From Thiomicrorhabdus lithotrophica (GTDB lineage: Bacteria > Pseudomonadota > Gammaproteobacteria > Thiomicrospirales > Thiomicrospiraceae), in contig NZ_CP102381.1 in NCBI RefSeq assembly GCF_029201445.1, forward strand, positions 1,488,001 through 1,552,000: DNA of 64,000 nucleotides. Reading direction: 5' to 3'. Below are positions 40,701 through 49,434 of this stretch, piece after piece. Numbering within the stretch: position 1 is the stretch's first letter; the number at the start of each line of letters is the position of its first letter. A model generated the notes under the pieces. It was not told where the DNA came from, made no database searches, and was given only the letters and a program-made list of their open reading frames with translations. Both the position numbers and the translations under genes were made by a program.

Positions 40701-40797
40701 AGAGGACTTACCCGCGTTAATTACTAGCATGCAAATTAGTAATCAGGTGAGTGAAACCATTAAAAAACGCATTCAAAACAAGCTACAAAGACAATAA
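37729..40797 (+). CDS. ydbH: YdbH-family intermembrane phospholipid transport protein
   Basis: YdbH belongs to the AsmA-like group that, with TamB and YhdP, carries phospholipids from inner to outer membrane in Escherichia coli. The 1022-residue protein has an N-terminal anchor helix (about 7-30) and a very long beta-rich periplasmic part typical of a hydrophobic-groove protein. The C-terminal part (LKLSLQGNNPAVENGRQVNF, LEEDLPALITSMQIS) matches the YdbH ending. The call is supported by ynbE and ydbL directly downstream, the same trio as in Escherichia coli. Three one-mismatch or exact-core palindromes fall in this gene region (39783, 40265). Confidence 0.88.
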   Translation: MKWLRHSGLFIAVTLLIVTSIYLFMYFWVQNSLKEQQITNLSWQIESISTQSSEIALIEFTYQDQFKIQIKNLTATWNIAKNRQILESIDIEALSIKNNPGFISLKTPNNHKASLNNSLNSIINLIKQSTEAEKLKTDSNLVSSLAYIPQIISVKGIRYSQPCFQDANTQVNKLENDAELSCAVNANFHWQTQLIENQLKSSVKFNLQESRTPEIRVNSEINLEAQVANLQLSETQLKSSLNLNALSSNETQSLFNIEMQNRLTSSEPNNLRSSVKVRTASEIKNQHFTQTLEQLNSIHFSWLGSSLPINLSKLSNTALKSVQNNAMPNIQLTINSEFNLEPLYRANQTSDLLNRLLKQVNLDAKLFADIDQPITVNKFGDFSGNLQAETKLNQGFINHYTFKSEGTVLPSLNSVISTQAEKYGVQLPGLRFSIQSSDNVNLAISNPLSIQASLPIKAKLSSFILENTLPINKRHSRTEFNANMLANIELTELKLVISSATLELKTPIIKINKTTLLTNTAAQLNLSGFANENDWNFHSSKGFINTAIQTKDLSLKQGNLTWQDIQLAKADSVRTEKNNKLSIIKSSAKSLNIKGNITHKLAQVESVNLSLRQAKLEPIYYQKPELENKFQAYQFSTRYQLQTAKLKQPNLIPQSWKLLGKLKAQYSPKANSILDLNAQGSISNKAGLVAFHNAFYSPKQIYSDWEIPPIYFLAGNSLQKTFKDWPKLLTFGSGTLQAKGTSKYNLSSLKKAERWQDKLYTQAEISSNKVSGIFNETTINQLTSEIQINLNKTNLTAKLPELKIVQINHGVIAGPIEFKGEYQASLNQLTQGKLNLHTAKTDLFNGQAWLNAQLFDFSQPFLSKLHLSNLDLHALLEQYPSADIKGSGKINGELPFKVNLLKKPYLTLPEGFIKAKAPGGQIKYQPTSAGLKQTHQSMKLIMNVLEDFHYSLLNSNISYGDDNKLHLKLSLQGNNPAVENGRQVNFNIQLEEDLPALITSMQISNQVSETIKKRIQNKLQRQ

Positions 40798-40924
40798 AAC
40801 TCTAACCATGAATTAAGTATGGAAATTAAGGTTATTGCCAACGTATTCCATTCAATTTCTGATAAACTGATTGAATAAATAACCGTTTATTTTTATCAAT
40901 ATTCACCCAAGACTGGAGTCAGTT

Positions 40925-41155
40925 ATGATCTCTTCGATAGAACCTTCAAGAAAATCTTGGGGCAAAACACTAACCATTGCCTTAGCCTTTTCTTTTAGTA
41001 TCGCCACTTTATCCGCTTGCACACCATCCGTGCAGGTTGCTTTACCAAACGAACCGATTAACATCAATCTCAATGTCAAAATTCAGCATGAAATTTTAAT
41101 TAAGATTGATAAGCAGCTCGATAACATGTTCAGTGAAACCAGTGGTTTATTCTAA
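40925..41155 (+). CDS. ynbE: YnbE-family outer membrane lipoprotein
   Basis: The 76-residue protein has a signal with a lipobox LSAC near residue 32. Its mature segment (VQVALPNEPININLNVKIQHEI, then IKIDKQLDN and a final LF) closely follows Escherichia coli YnbE. YnbE is a small lipoprotein reported to form a bridge with YdbH. A GGAGT site precedes the ATG. It ends one base before the ribosome site of ydbL, so the two are tightly linked. The extended N terminus before the hydrophobic region is longer than in enterics. Confidence 0.92.
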   Translation: MISSIEPSRKSWGKTLTIALAFSFSIATLSACTPSVQVALPNEPININLNVKIQHEILIKIDKQLDNMFSETSGLF

Positions 41156-41166
41156 GGAGAATGAAA

Positions 41167-41520
41167 ATGACACTATTAAAACCTCTACAAATTCTTTTTA
41201 TCTCTCTATTTTTGACACTTGCTTCAAATGTTTGGGCAATGGACTTATCCAGCGCCATGTCAAAATTAAGTACCGTTAAAAGCCAAGGTTTAGTTGGCGA
41301 GCAAACAGATGGGTATTTGGGTGTTGTTAAAAACAAAAACGATGCACAAACAATCACACAGCTTATTAACCAAGCTCGTAAAGAACAATATCAAAAAATG
41401 GCTCAAAGCCATAAAGTAAGTCTGCAAGAAATTGAAGCCTTAGCAGGTAAAAAAGCGATTGAAAAGACCGCTCCAGGCCTTTATATCAAAATTGATGGTA
41501 AATGGCTTAAAAAGCACTAA
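41167..41520 (+). CDS. ydbL: YdbL family (DUF1318) periplasmic protein
   Basis: The 117-residue protein has a signal peptide (MTLLKPLQILFISLFLTLASNVWA) and a mature domain with VKSQGLVGEQTDGYLGVV, INQARKEQYQKMAQ and LYIKIDGKWLKK. This is the DUF1318/YdbL pattern. YdbL acts with YdbH and YnbE, probably modulating the transport bridge. I use the second ATG (41167), seven bases after GGAG; the first ATG (41161) is too close to it. It ends the ydbH-ynbE-ydbL unit. Confidence 0.91.
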   Translation: MTLLKPLQILFISLFLTLASNVWAMDLSSAMSKLSTVKSQGLVGEQTDGYLGVVKNKNDAQTITQLINQARKEQYQKMAQSHKVSLQEIEALAGKKAIEKTAPGLYIKIDGKWLKKH

Positions 41521-41642
41521 ACTCATCCTATAATCTTCTAGAATGCACATAAATTTAACCGTGTGCATTCTCTGTAAATCTGTGCTGATAAAACGGTTCA
41601 TTTTCCTAACATTTCTTTTGATACAACATCGTAAGTAAATAT

Positions 41643-41672
41643 TGATTCCCCTTCACCATCTGTTACCATTAT
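41643..41672 (+). promoter_or_regulatory. Candidate asmA promoter
   Basis: TTGATT (41643-41648) and CATTAT (41667-41672) are separated by 18 bases, about 38 bases before the asmA start. This is a reasonable sigma-70 candidate found by eye. Confidence 0.4.
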
Positions 41673-41709
41673 TCCAATAAATTCGTAAAAATACGATGGA
41701 GTAAAAAAA

Positions 41710-44049
41710 ATGAAAGCACTCGGTTTAATTCTTAAAATTCTTCTTGGTCTCCTGGTCATAATTGTTATCGCAGTGGGTGTGATTGTTGCCACCGTTGATC
41801 CTAACGATTATCGTGAAGAAATCACCGATCTAGTCAAAAAAGAAACTGGACGTGATTTACAAGTTGAAACCATGAGTCTTTCATTTTTTCCGCATTTAGG
41901 AATCAACTTAGAGTCCGCCTCTTTGAGCAATGCCGAAGGCTTTAGCGCCAACCCTTTTGTAAGCATTGATAAAGTTCAAGTGGGTGCGGCAATCATGCCT
42001 CTACTTAGCCAAAAATTAGAAGTGGATGCTTTAACTCTACACGGCCTTTCGTTAAATCTAGAACGCGATAAAACCGGTAAAAGCAATTGGGATGATTTAG
42101 TCAAACCTGCTGATGAAGCGACGACTAAAGGCGACAAAGAGATTAAAGATGATGAAAACCCAATGGACAAACTTGCTTCGTTGAATTTTGGCGGGATTGA
42201 TATTCAAGATGGACAAATCCATTGGAAAGATGAACAAGGTCAGCAGAACGTCACTTTAGAAAATGTGAACTTTACCAGCGGTGCAATTACTTTTGGCGAG
42301 TTCTTTTTTATCGCACTGTCAGCCGATACTAAAGTAAGTAAGCCACAAATCGCCAGCCAAGTTGATATAAACCTAGAGGCTAAATTAGATAAAGACGGCC
42401 AATATGCGATTCGTAATTTAAACATCACAAACACAACAACAGGCCAAGGTATTCCTGTTAAAAAAGCCACAACAAATATTGAACTGCCTAGTTTTTCAAT
42501 CGAAAATAAAACGCTTTCTTTAGCGTCACTTGTCATTAACTACGATATTATCGGTGGTAAAGATTTCCCGTTAGACAGCGTTAAAGGCGAACTAACGTTA
42601 ACTGAATTTACTGGCAATATGGAAAGCCAAGCGTTTAATGCCAAAAAGATTGCTTTAAATGCTGATGTAACGGGCGAAAACATTCCAAATGGAAAAGCAA
42701 CACTGGCTTTAAATACGGCTGCCCAAATTGATTTAAAAGCGCAAACGGCTAATCTTCCAAAACTCACATTAAAGGTTTTAGATCTGACCGCTAATGGTGA
42801 TATCAAAGCAACGCAAATAACCAGTGATGCAATTGTTAATGCAAACTTAAATATTGCTGAAACCAACTTACGTGATTTATTAAAACAGTTAAAAATAACG
42901 CTACCTGAAATGTCAGACAGTAAGACTCTGACTAAATTTGCAGCCTCTTTAGGTGTGCAGTTTGCCAGCAAGACTCAAGCGCTTAAAGTGAATAACCTTA
43001 AAGTAACGCTTGATGAAAGTTTGTTAACCGGTAACGCTGCAGTCAGTCGGTTTGATGCACCCAATATCTCTTATGATTTAGCGTTAAACAGAATTAACGT
43101 AAATCGCTACCTACCTCCTAAAAAAGAGCAACCAACACCTGCTCCTGAATCGCAAGGTGAAGTGGATGCAAAAATTGAACTACCTGTTGAACTACTGCGT
43201 AAATTAACAGTCAATGGAACCATCAAAGTCGGCAACGCAACCTTTGACAAACTTAACCCAAAAAACATTGTCATGACCACAAAAGGTTCAAAAGGTAAAT
43301 TAACAGTCAACCCTCTCAAAGCCGATATTTTCAAAACCCAAGTGTTAGTGCATGCTGGCTTAGATGTAACTGGAAAAACACCGAAGTACAGCGTTCAAAC
43401 CAACACCAAAAACCTACCCATTGGCGAGGTTTTATTAGCGTTGGCTGATAGCGATAGACTTAGCGGAACAGGCACAATGAATGCTAACATTACCACTGCA
43501 GGTGAGCGTGTTTCTGAATTTAAGAAAAATCTTAATGGTACAGCCTATGTAGATCTAAAGGATGGCGCTATTAAAGGTTTTAATCTCGCTCAAGCCATTC
43601 GTGATGCGCAAGCTAAACTGAGTGGTAAAGCAGCCAGTAAAACCGATAAGGAAGCCAAAACTGACTTTAGTTCTCTAGTAGCGGATGTGACTATCACAAA
43701 TGGTGTTATCAACACCAATAAACTGTCAGCACAAGCACCATTCATGCGTGTAAATGGTTCAGGTAAAGTCAACTTACCAAAAGGGACTTTAGACTACCTT
43801 GTTAAAACTAAAATTGTTGCCTCCGACAAAGGCCAAGGTGGTGAAGACCTTAAAGATTTAAACGGCATAACCATTCCAGTAAAACTTAAAGGTCCTCTAA
43901 CAGACCCAAGTATCTCTCTAGATTTAGAATCTTTAGTATCACAAAAAGCCCAAGCGGAAATTGAAAAGAAAAAAGATGAAGTGGTTAAAGATGTTCAAAA
44001 GAACGTTGAAGACAAGTTAAAAGATGCGTTTAAAGGCTTTAAATTCTAA
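41710..44049 (+). CDS. asmA: AsmA family protein
   Basis: AsmA-like proteins are inner-membrane-anchored periplasmic proteins tied to outer membrane lipid homeostasis. The 779-residue protein has an N-terminal helix (LILKILLGLLVIIVIAVGVIV) and the AsmA N-terminal block (DPNDYREEITDLVKKETGRDLQV, LSFFPHLGINLESASLSNA). A C-terminal AsmA_2-like block (SGTGTMNANITTAGERVSEFKKNLNGTA) precedes a charged, Lys-rich end. A GGAG site precedes the ATG. Its stop codon overlaps the start of the downstream protease autotransporter by one base (TAATG), so the two are coupled. Confidence 0.93.
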   Translation: MKALGLILKILLGLLVIIVIAVGVIVATVDPNDYREEITDLVKKETGRDLQVETMSLSFFPHLGINLESASLSNAEGFSANPFVSIDKVQVGAAIMPLLSQKLEVDALTLHGLSLNLERDKTGKSNWDDLVKPADEATTKGDKEIKDDENPMDKLASLNFGGIDIQDGQIHWKDEQGQQNVTLENVNFTSGAITFGEFFFIALSADTKVSKPQIASQVDINLEAKLDKDGQYAIRNLNITNTTTGQGIPVKKATTNIELPSFSIENKTLSLASLVINYDIIGGKDFPLDSVKGELTLTEFTGNMESQAFNAKKIALNADVTGENIPNGKATLALNTAAQIDLKAQTANLPKLTLKVLDLTANGDIKATQITSDAIVNANLNIAETNLRDLLKQLKITLPEMSDSKTLTKFAASLGVQFASKTQALKVNNLKVTLDESLLTGNAAVSRFDAPNISYDLALNRINVNRYLPPKKEQPTPAPESQGEVDAKIELPVELLRKLTVNGTIKVGNATFDKLNPKNIVMTTKGSKGKLTVNPLKADIFKTQVLVHAGLDVTGKTPKYSVQTNTKNLPIGEVLLALADSDRLSGTGTMNANITTAGERVSEFKKNLNGTAYVDLKDGAIKGFNLAQAIRDAQAKLSGKAASKTDKEAKTDFSSLVADVTITNGVINTNKLSAQAPFMRVNGSGKVNLPKGTLDYLVKTKIVASDKGQGGEDLKDLNGITIPVKLKGPLTDPSISLDLESLVSQKAQAEIEKKKDEVVKDVQKNVEDKLKDAFKGFKF

Positions 44050-46430
44050 TGAAATTAGATTTGTGTGAAATAACCAAAGTCGTTTGCCAGAAAAGGGATG
44101 CAACTTTTACACAGAATAAACAAGCAAATAAACTAAAACACTATCCTAGAGGTTATTTTACTCGAACTCTCATTTCTGTATTGATCCTCACATCTCTTAC
44201 TGCCTGTGGTGGTGGAGGTGGTGGTGGAAGTACTACACCTGTTCTACCTGACCCAGAATATATTATACCAATTGAACCGATTTCAGTTGCTGATGTCCCT
44301 CTTTCTGGTACATATAAACAACAAACCATTACAAATGCAGATGATGTTTGGGCTTTAGGTCACAAAGGTCAAAACATCACGATTGGAGTTGTTGATTCAG
44401 GGGTAAACCAAAACCATGTCGATTTTTATGATGACAATGGTTACTCAAGAATTAATTGGACTGATGCGAGAAGTATTGAGTATATTTTGGCAGAGGATTC
44501 CATAGACTACACATATGATTACCGCGATATTGATACCCCAGATTTTCATGGTACTCATGTTTCTTCAATTGCATTAGGCCGTGAATACGGAATCGCACCT
44601 GAAGCTACTTTGCTTCCGGTCAATGTATTTTTTGATAAGGGTTCTGCCTATAACATTGCCATTCATGAAGCGGTTACTTATTTAGCTTCAAAAGCACCTA
44701 TTATTAATGCCTCGATTACCGGAATGGTTAACTTCTCTAACGTTGGAGGATCTTCAAGCGAATTTAATTCGTATCTTACAACCTTACAAACCTACGATTC
44801 TGCTTTAGTCGTTGCTGCTGGAAACGGTGATAGCATTGGAAACGATAATATTGGTGATCCTATTGGTGCAGAACATTTTAACAATACAACAGTTCAGAAC
44901 TTAGCGATTGAATCAAGCATAGATAACCAAGTGTTATCAGTAATAGCAATTGACGATTCGGGAGTTAGAGCAAACTTTTCAGATTACCCTGGTTCATGTG
45001 CTGATGTCATAGGTGGTTGTAATGACTCTGAAGCGTTGACAATGACAGAGATTCAAAACACCTTCATCTCTGCTCCAGGCACTTTTATTGAAGCGGCTGA
45101 TGGTAGTAACACAACAGGATCGGTTTCTTATAGCGGAACCTCCATGGCTGCACCGGTGGTAAGTGGTGGTCTAGCCTTACTTATGTCTGCTTGGAATCAA
45201 CTTACCATCCAAGATGCAGTTCGAATCTTAAAAGAAACAGCTAACAATACAGGTGTATACGCTAACGCTTCTATATACGGTGTTGGCCTAATAGACATTC
45301 TTGCGGCTATCGGTCCTATTGGGGATTTAGAGTCTTCTGCATCAAGCACTGCTTCTTATTCTTTAACTGAATCGACTGCCTCTATCCCTGCTAGCCTTAG
45401 TGGTTTAGCAAAAATATCTGCATTGAAGTCGGTGGCTTATTTTGATGACTATAACCGTGATTATTCTGTAGATATTACGCCAGCCATTCGCATTGAAAAA
45501 ACTCCGCTTGATTGGAATCAATTTTGGGTTAACTCACACTCCAATTTAGCCACTAGCGTTGAGTTAGATGACTATGCACTCTCTGTTAGCTTTGATAACA
45601 CGCAATATAAGGCTATTAAAAGCTTAGCTTTGCAAAACCAATACAGCACATTCCAATACTTTAAAAACAGCTCGAACAGTGTGATTGAAACATCAAACAA
45701 TCCATTAGCGAGTAACTTTTACTCTAACAACCAACAAGATTTTGGCGCGACTTTAGTCATGCAACAAGCGATTACACCAAAACTTGCTTTGTTTACTGCA
45801 GTTCAAGAACAAGATAATAGTTTTTCTCGAGTACAAAACACCCAAAATGAAACGTTGGCTCAAGTACAAACCATGGGGTTAAGTTACCAATTAACTCACA
45901 ATTTATCTTTGGGACTATCTAGCCAGCTGCGTCAAGAACAGGACTCACTGATGGGATTACAAGGTAGCGGAACCTTTTCCTTTGGTGAAAATAATCAGTC
46001 ACAATTAAATACCTTATCACTCCAATATTCTTACAATGATATTCAGTTATTTAGCCAATTTCAGCAAGGTCAGTTATTAAGTTCAAATCAGGCCCCTGGA
46101 AGTTATATCAACATTGAACAAGCAGAAATGGGTCAGTTTAAGTTAGGGGTTATGCAAATACTTTCGCCACAAACATCTTGGGGATTGCAAACTTTTAATT
46201 ACAACCGTTTACTTCAATCAGATATCAGCTTAACCTTACCTGTTGGCATGAATTCAACTGGCAAGGTAGAAAACCAAACCATTCGCTACAGTCAGAAAAA
46301 CAGCTTACAACCTGATACTGTTGAACTTTTCTATAAAGCAGGTTCTGCAAACGCACTAAAATTTCAACTCAATGCAATTCACAGCCCTGATGATTCTGGT
46401 TTTGGCTTAAAGCTCTATCAAAGGTTTTAG
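44049..46430 (+). CDS. Subtilisin-type (S8) lipoprotein autotransporter protease, NalP/SphB1-like
   Basis: The 793-residue protein joins three parts: an N-terminal lipoprotein signal (lipobox Cys53 in LTAC, followed by seven glycines), an S8 protease domain (about 95-420) and a C-terminal outer-membrane beta barrel (about 510-793, ending in Phe). The triad is visible: Asp116 in GVVDSG, His167 in FHGTH and Ser365 in SGTSMAAP, with oxyanion Asn259 in AAGNG. Surface-anchored S8 autotransporters such as NalP and SphB1 process other surface proteins. About 35 residues precede the signal core, which is long. Its start overlaps the asmA stop. The substrate is unknown. Confidence 0.88.
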   Translation: MKLDLCEITKVVCQKRDATFTQNKQANKLKHYPRGYFTRTLISVLILTSLTACGGGGGGGSTTPVLPDPEYIIPIEPISVADVPLSGTYKQQTITNADDVWALGHKGQNITIGVVDSGVNQNHVDFYDDNGYSRINWTDARSIEYILAEDSIDYTYDYRDIDTPDFHGTHVSSIALGREYGIAPEATLLPVNVFFDKGSAYNIAIHEAVTYLASKAPIINASITGMVNFSNVGGSSSEFNSYLTTLQTYDSALVVAAGNGDSIGNDNIGDPIGAEHFNNTTVQNLAIESSIDNQVLSVIAIDDSGVRANFSDYPGSCADVIGGCNDSEALTMTEIQNTFISAPGTFIEAADGSNTTGSVSYSGTSMAAPVVSGGLALLMSAWNQLTIQDAVRILKETANNTGVYANASIYGVGLIDILAAIGPIGDLESSASSTASYSLTESTASIPASLSGLAKISALKSVAYFDDYNRDYSVDITPAIRIEKTPLDWNQFWVNSHSNLATSVELDDYALSVSFDNTQYKAIKSLALQNQYSTFQYFKNSSNSVIETSNNPLASNFYSNNQQDFGATLVMQQAITPKLALFTAVQEQDNSFSRVQNTQNETLAQVQTMGLSYQLTHNLSLGLSSQLRQEQDSLMGLQGSGTFSFGENNQSQLNTLSLQYSYNDIQLFSQFQQGQLLSSNQAPGSYINIEQAEMGQFKLGVMQILSPQTSWGLQTFNYNRLLQSDISLTLPVGMNSTGKVENQTIRYSQKNSLQPDTVELFYKAGSANALKFQLNAIHSPDDSGFGLKLYQRF

Positions 46431-46624
46431 AAAAAACGGCAATAATTCCTTTTTCACTTTTGTATTTCTACAATCAATTGTTACCAAGCCTGGTCATAAA
46501 ATTTTGAACACTAATACATATTAATTTTTATTTAATCTTACTATTGCCAACCTTATTAAGCCGCTTTTGCTAAACTAAACTTTATTAATAAAACGATTCA
46601 CTAACGCCGCTTTAAGGAATTGTA

Positions 46625-47845
46625 GTGGAAAATAATACGCCTTTAAAACGCACGCTTTCTCTGCCTCAAATGATTCTATATGGATTAGGCACAACCATTG
46701 GTGCAGGGATTTATGCTTTAGTTGGAGAGCTTGCAGGTATTTCTGGCTACTTAGCACCTGCTGCTTTTTTATTTGCAGCCCTTCTTGCTGGTTTAACCGC
46801 ACTTTCATTTGCTGAACTTTCTTGTCGTTACCCACGTGCGGCAGGTGCTGCCTTGTATACTCAACAAGGCTTTCACTCTCATAAGCTCACCATTATTGTT
46901 GGCTTATTGGTCATTACAGCAGGCCTGGTATCTTCTGCCGCTTTAATTAATGGCTTTTCTGGCTATTTAAATCACATTACTACCTTGGACCGTTCAACCT
47001 CAATTATTATCGTCAGCCTATTTTTAATTGGAATTGCCGTTTATGGCATTGCTGAATCTATCTTCTTAGCATCTCTAATTACCGTCATAGAAGTTGGAGG
47101 ATTAGTTTGGATTATCTTTGTAGGCCATGACGCATTAAACCAATTGCCTGAAATTGGAAGCTACATGATTCCTGACTTTACATTAGCTAGCTTTGGCGTT
47201 ATTTTTGCCGGGGCACTGCTCGCTTTTTATGCCTTTATTGGATTTGAAGACATGGTTGATGTGGCTGAAGAAGTGGAAAATGTAAAACGTAATTTACCGC
47301 TTGCCATTCTCTTTACGCTAGGAATCACCACCCTGCTTTATATGCTCATCATGGTGATAGCAGTCGCCTCTATGCCTCCTGAAGAACTTGCTCAAAGCAA
47401 AGCCCCTCTTGCAACCTTATTTACATTTCATACTGGCCAACCCGCTACCATTATTTCAATGATTGGTATGCTCGCAATTATAAACGGCTCGCTTATCCAA
47501 ATCATTATGGCTTCTCGCGTTATTTATGGTTTGAGTTCTCGCCATCAATTGCCTGCCGTTTTGAGCTATGTAAACCCTAAAACACAAACGCCCATCATTG
47601 CGACAGTCTTAGCAGGCCTGGTAGTTTTACTTTTAGCTTTAATTGGTCACTTATCAACCCTGGCTGAAATAACCTCATTTATAATGCTAATGGTTTTCTC
47701 TTTAGTCAATCTTGCTTTATGGCGTATTAAAAGGCATGAGCCAGATCCTGAAGATTGCATCATCTTTCCTCAGTGGATCTCGTTACTCGCTTTTCTTGTT
47801 AGCTCAGGTTTTGTGATACTAGAAATCACCAAAGCAATCATTTAG
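46625..47845 (+). CDS. APC-superfamily amino acid permease
   Basis: The 406-residue inner membrane protein has about 11-12 predicted helices. The APC signature is in the first helix (LYGLGTTIGAGIYALVGELAG), followed by PRAAGAALYTQ and the central FAFIGFEDMVDVAEEVENVKR-like region (AFYAFIGFEDM). Sequence alone points to an amino acid or amine transporter; the substrate is open. The start is a GTG with AAGGA upstream. Two one-mismatch palindrome copies (46918 and 47611) lie in the gene. The next gene, an SDR, starts 67 bases later. Confidence 0.9.
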   Translation: MENNTPLKRTLSLPQMILYGLGTTIGAGIYALVGELAGISGYLAPAAFLFAALLAGLTALSFAELSCRYPRAAGAALYTQQGFHSHKLTIIVGLLVITAGLVSSAALINGFSGYLNHITTLDRSTSIIIVSLFLIGIAVYGIAESIFLASLITVIEVGGLVWIIFVGHDALNQLPEIGSYMIPDFTLASFGVIFAGALLAFYAFIGFEDMVDVAEEVENVKRNLPLAILFTLGITTLLYMLIMVIAVASMPPEELAQSKAPLATLFTFHTGQPATIISMIGMLAIINGSLIQIIMASRVIYGLSSRHQLPAVLSYVNPKTQTPIIATVLAGLVVLLLALIGHLSTLAEITSFIMLMVFSLVNLALWRIKRHEPDPEDCIIFPQWISLLAFLVSSGFVILEITKAII

Positions 47846-47912
47846 AGGCTTTCTACTGAACCAAAGCAAGCTAAAGTGCTCTGAAATACCATTAAATAAA
47901 TTTAAGGTTCCA

Positions 47913-48677
47913 ATGAAACAACAAACTGCACTCATAACAGGTGCCTCAACAGGCATTGGTAAAGCCACCGCGCAAAAACTCGCCACAGAAGGCGTAAAGC
48001 TCATTCTTCTGGCTCGTAGAGAGCCGCTTTTAAAAGCGCTGCAAAACGAGCTTTTAAACTTAACCGAGTGCCATATTATAAGCTGCGACATTAATGATCA
48101 TGAAACACTCATGGCAGAACTACAAAACCTTCCTGAGAGTTTTAAAGAAATTGATATTTTAATTAATAATGCAGGCTTGGCATTAGGCTTAAACCCTGCA
48201 CATGAAACAGATTGGCTGGACTGGCAAACCATGATTCAAACGAACTGTTTGTCTTTAGCATTTTTAACAAGACAAATCCTACCAGGCCTGGTAGAACGTA
48301 ACCATGGCCATATTATCAATATTGGATCAATTGCTGGTAGTTACGCCTATAAGGGTGCCAATGTTTATGGTGCAACCAAGGCGTTTGTTGAACAGTTCTC
48401 TAGCAACCTACGTTCTGATCTATTAGGGTCAGCAATACGGGTAACCAATGTCGAACCAGGCATGTTAAATGAGAGTGAGTTTTCATTAGTACGCTTTAAA
48501 GGTAATGAAAATAGAGCTAATGACGTTTACCAAGGCTTAACGCCACTTAACTCAGAAGATGTCGCAGAAACCATTCGATGGATACTCGCACAACCATCAC
48601 ATGTTAATATTAATCGCATTGAAATCATGCCTGTACACCAGGCTTTAGCAGGGCCGACTACCATCAAAAACCTCTAG
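47913..48677 (+). CDS. ydfG: Short-chain dehydrogenase, YdfG-like
   Basis: The 254-residue protein has the Rossmann motif TGASTGIGKATA, NNAGLALG, the catalytic Ser in NIGSIAGS and YGATKAF (Tyr and Lys). Close agreement with Escherichia coli YdfG runs through NNAGLALG, LPGLVERNHGHIINIGS, NVEPGML and RFKGNENRA. YdfG reduces malonic semialdehyde and oxidises serine or 3-hydroxy acids with NADP. An exact 12-bp palindrome falls in the gene and encodes LPGLV, matching the conserved LPGMV of relatives. Cotranscription with the permease upstream is possible. Confidence 0.9.
   Translation: MKQQTALITGASTGIGKATAQKLATEGVKLILLARREPLLKALQNELLNLTECHIISCDINDHETLMAELQNLPESFKEIDILINNAGLALGLNPAHETDWLDWQTMIQTNCLSLAFLTRQILPGLVERNHGHIINIGSIAGSYAYKGANVYGATKAFVEQFSSNLRSDLLGSAIRVTNVEPGMLNESEFSLVRFKGNENRANDVYQGLTPLNSEDVAETIRWILAQPSHVNINRIEIMPVHQALAGPTTIKNL
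48281..48292. repeat. Palindrome ACCAGGCCTGGT, exact copy 6
   Basis: Inside the SDR gene, in the frame that encodes Pro-Gly-Leu. Flanking T and A extend the symmetry to 14 bp. Confidence 0.95.
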
Positions 48678-48719
48678 TTTCATGCCGTATTAATAGAAAG
48701 TTTGTTTGTTAAACTATTC

Positions 48720-48728
48720 TGATATACT
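48720..48728 (+). promoter_or_regulatory. Extended -10 promoter, probably leaderless
   Basis: TGATATACT is an extended -10 (TGnTATAAT-like) whose expected start point, about 7 bases downstream, coincides with the ATG at 48736. There is no ribosome site and the -35 is weak. Confidence 0.45.
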
Positions 48729-48735
48729 GATTAGT

Positions 48736-49260
48736 ATGATTCGATATTTAAAACTGAAAATGCATCAAATTGGCCGAGCCACTAAACGTTCGACTTTTTT
48801 GAATAAATACTTTCCAAAATTCAAAGACCGTATTTACTGGGCAGGTGATAGAAAATCGTTTGCTCGTGCTGGATTCATTGGTTCATTTTTTATGATGCTA
48901 CCTGTGCCATTCCAAATGGTGTTTGGTTCAATATTTGCCTATTACTTTAGAGCCAACATTCCATTAGCAACTGCATTGGCTTGGATAACCAATCCTCTCA
49001 CGATGTGGCCAATTTGGTACGGTGGTTATGTTTTTGGTACTTGGATATTAGGCACGCCAGACTTATTTGAAGCCTCCGCTCATATCACCATTGGCTCACA
49101 ACTTTGGTTTGACGAAGTGTTCCCCTTAATATGGAAACCCTTTTACATCGGCAATATGATTTTAGGAACGGTTTTCGGCGCTTTGCTATACACTTCAATC
49201 GCTCACTTTAATTGGGCCGTAATTGTGACTATCTTGCGTAAACCATTTGCAAAAAGTTAA
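48736..49260 (+). CDS. DUF2062 membrane protein
   Basis: The 174-residue protein has a basic N terminus (KLKMHQIGRATKRS). Several membrane segments follow: around FIGSFFMMLPVPFQMVFGSIFAYYF, LATALAWITNPLTMWPIWYGGYVFG, and the last helix MILGTVFGALLYTS. The ITNPLTMWPIWYGGY motif is typical of DUF2062. Its function is unknown. I use ATG 48736; an upstream TTG in frame is unlikely. No ribosome site is visible and a -10 sits immediately upstream, so the mRNA may be leaderless. It is 58 bases after the SDR gene. Confidence 0.85.
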   Translation: MIRYLKLKMHQIGRATKRSTFLNKYFPKFKDRIYWAGDRKSFARAGFIGSFFMMLPVPFQMVFGSIFAYYFRANIPLATALAWITNPLTMWPIWYGGYVFGTWILGTPDLFEASAHITIGSQLWFDEVFPLIWKPFYIGNMILGTVFGALLYTSIAHFNWAVIVTILRKPFAKS

Positions 49261-49434
49261 TGCTAAACCATCCCTTAGACTAAGCCATTTTTATAATCTC
49301 CTAAGATAGGTTGTTTTGTCTATTTTACAGATCATAAGTTTCAGTCAAAATCTCTAATTTCAAAACTCAAATTACTTTAGCGTGATAAAATACGCGCAAT
49401 TTAATCGATTCCAAATTCAAGGTAAATCCAAATC

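Noticed and set aside
41976-43772. Several antisense ORFs opposite asmA
   Set aside because: They mirror codon bias of the beta-rich asmA sequence and show no start signals or motifs.
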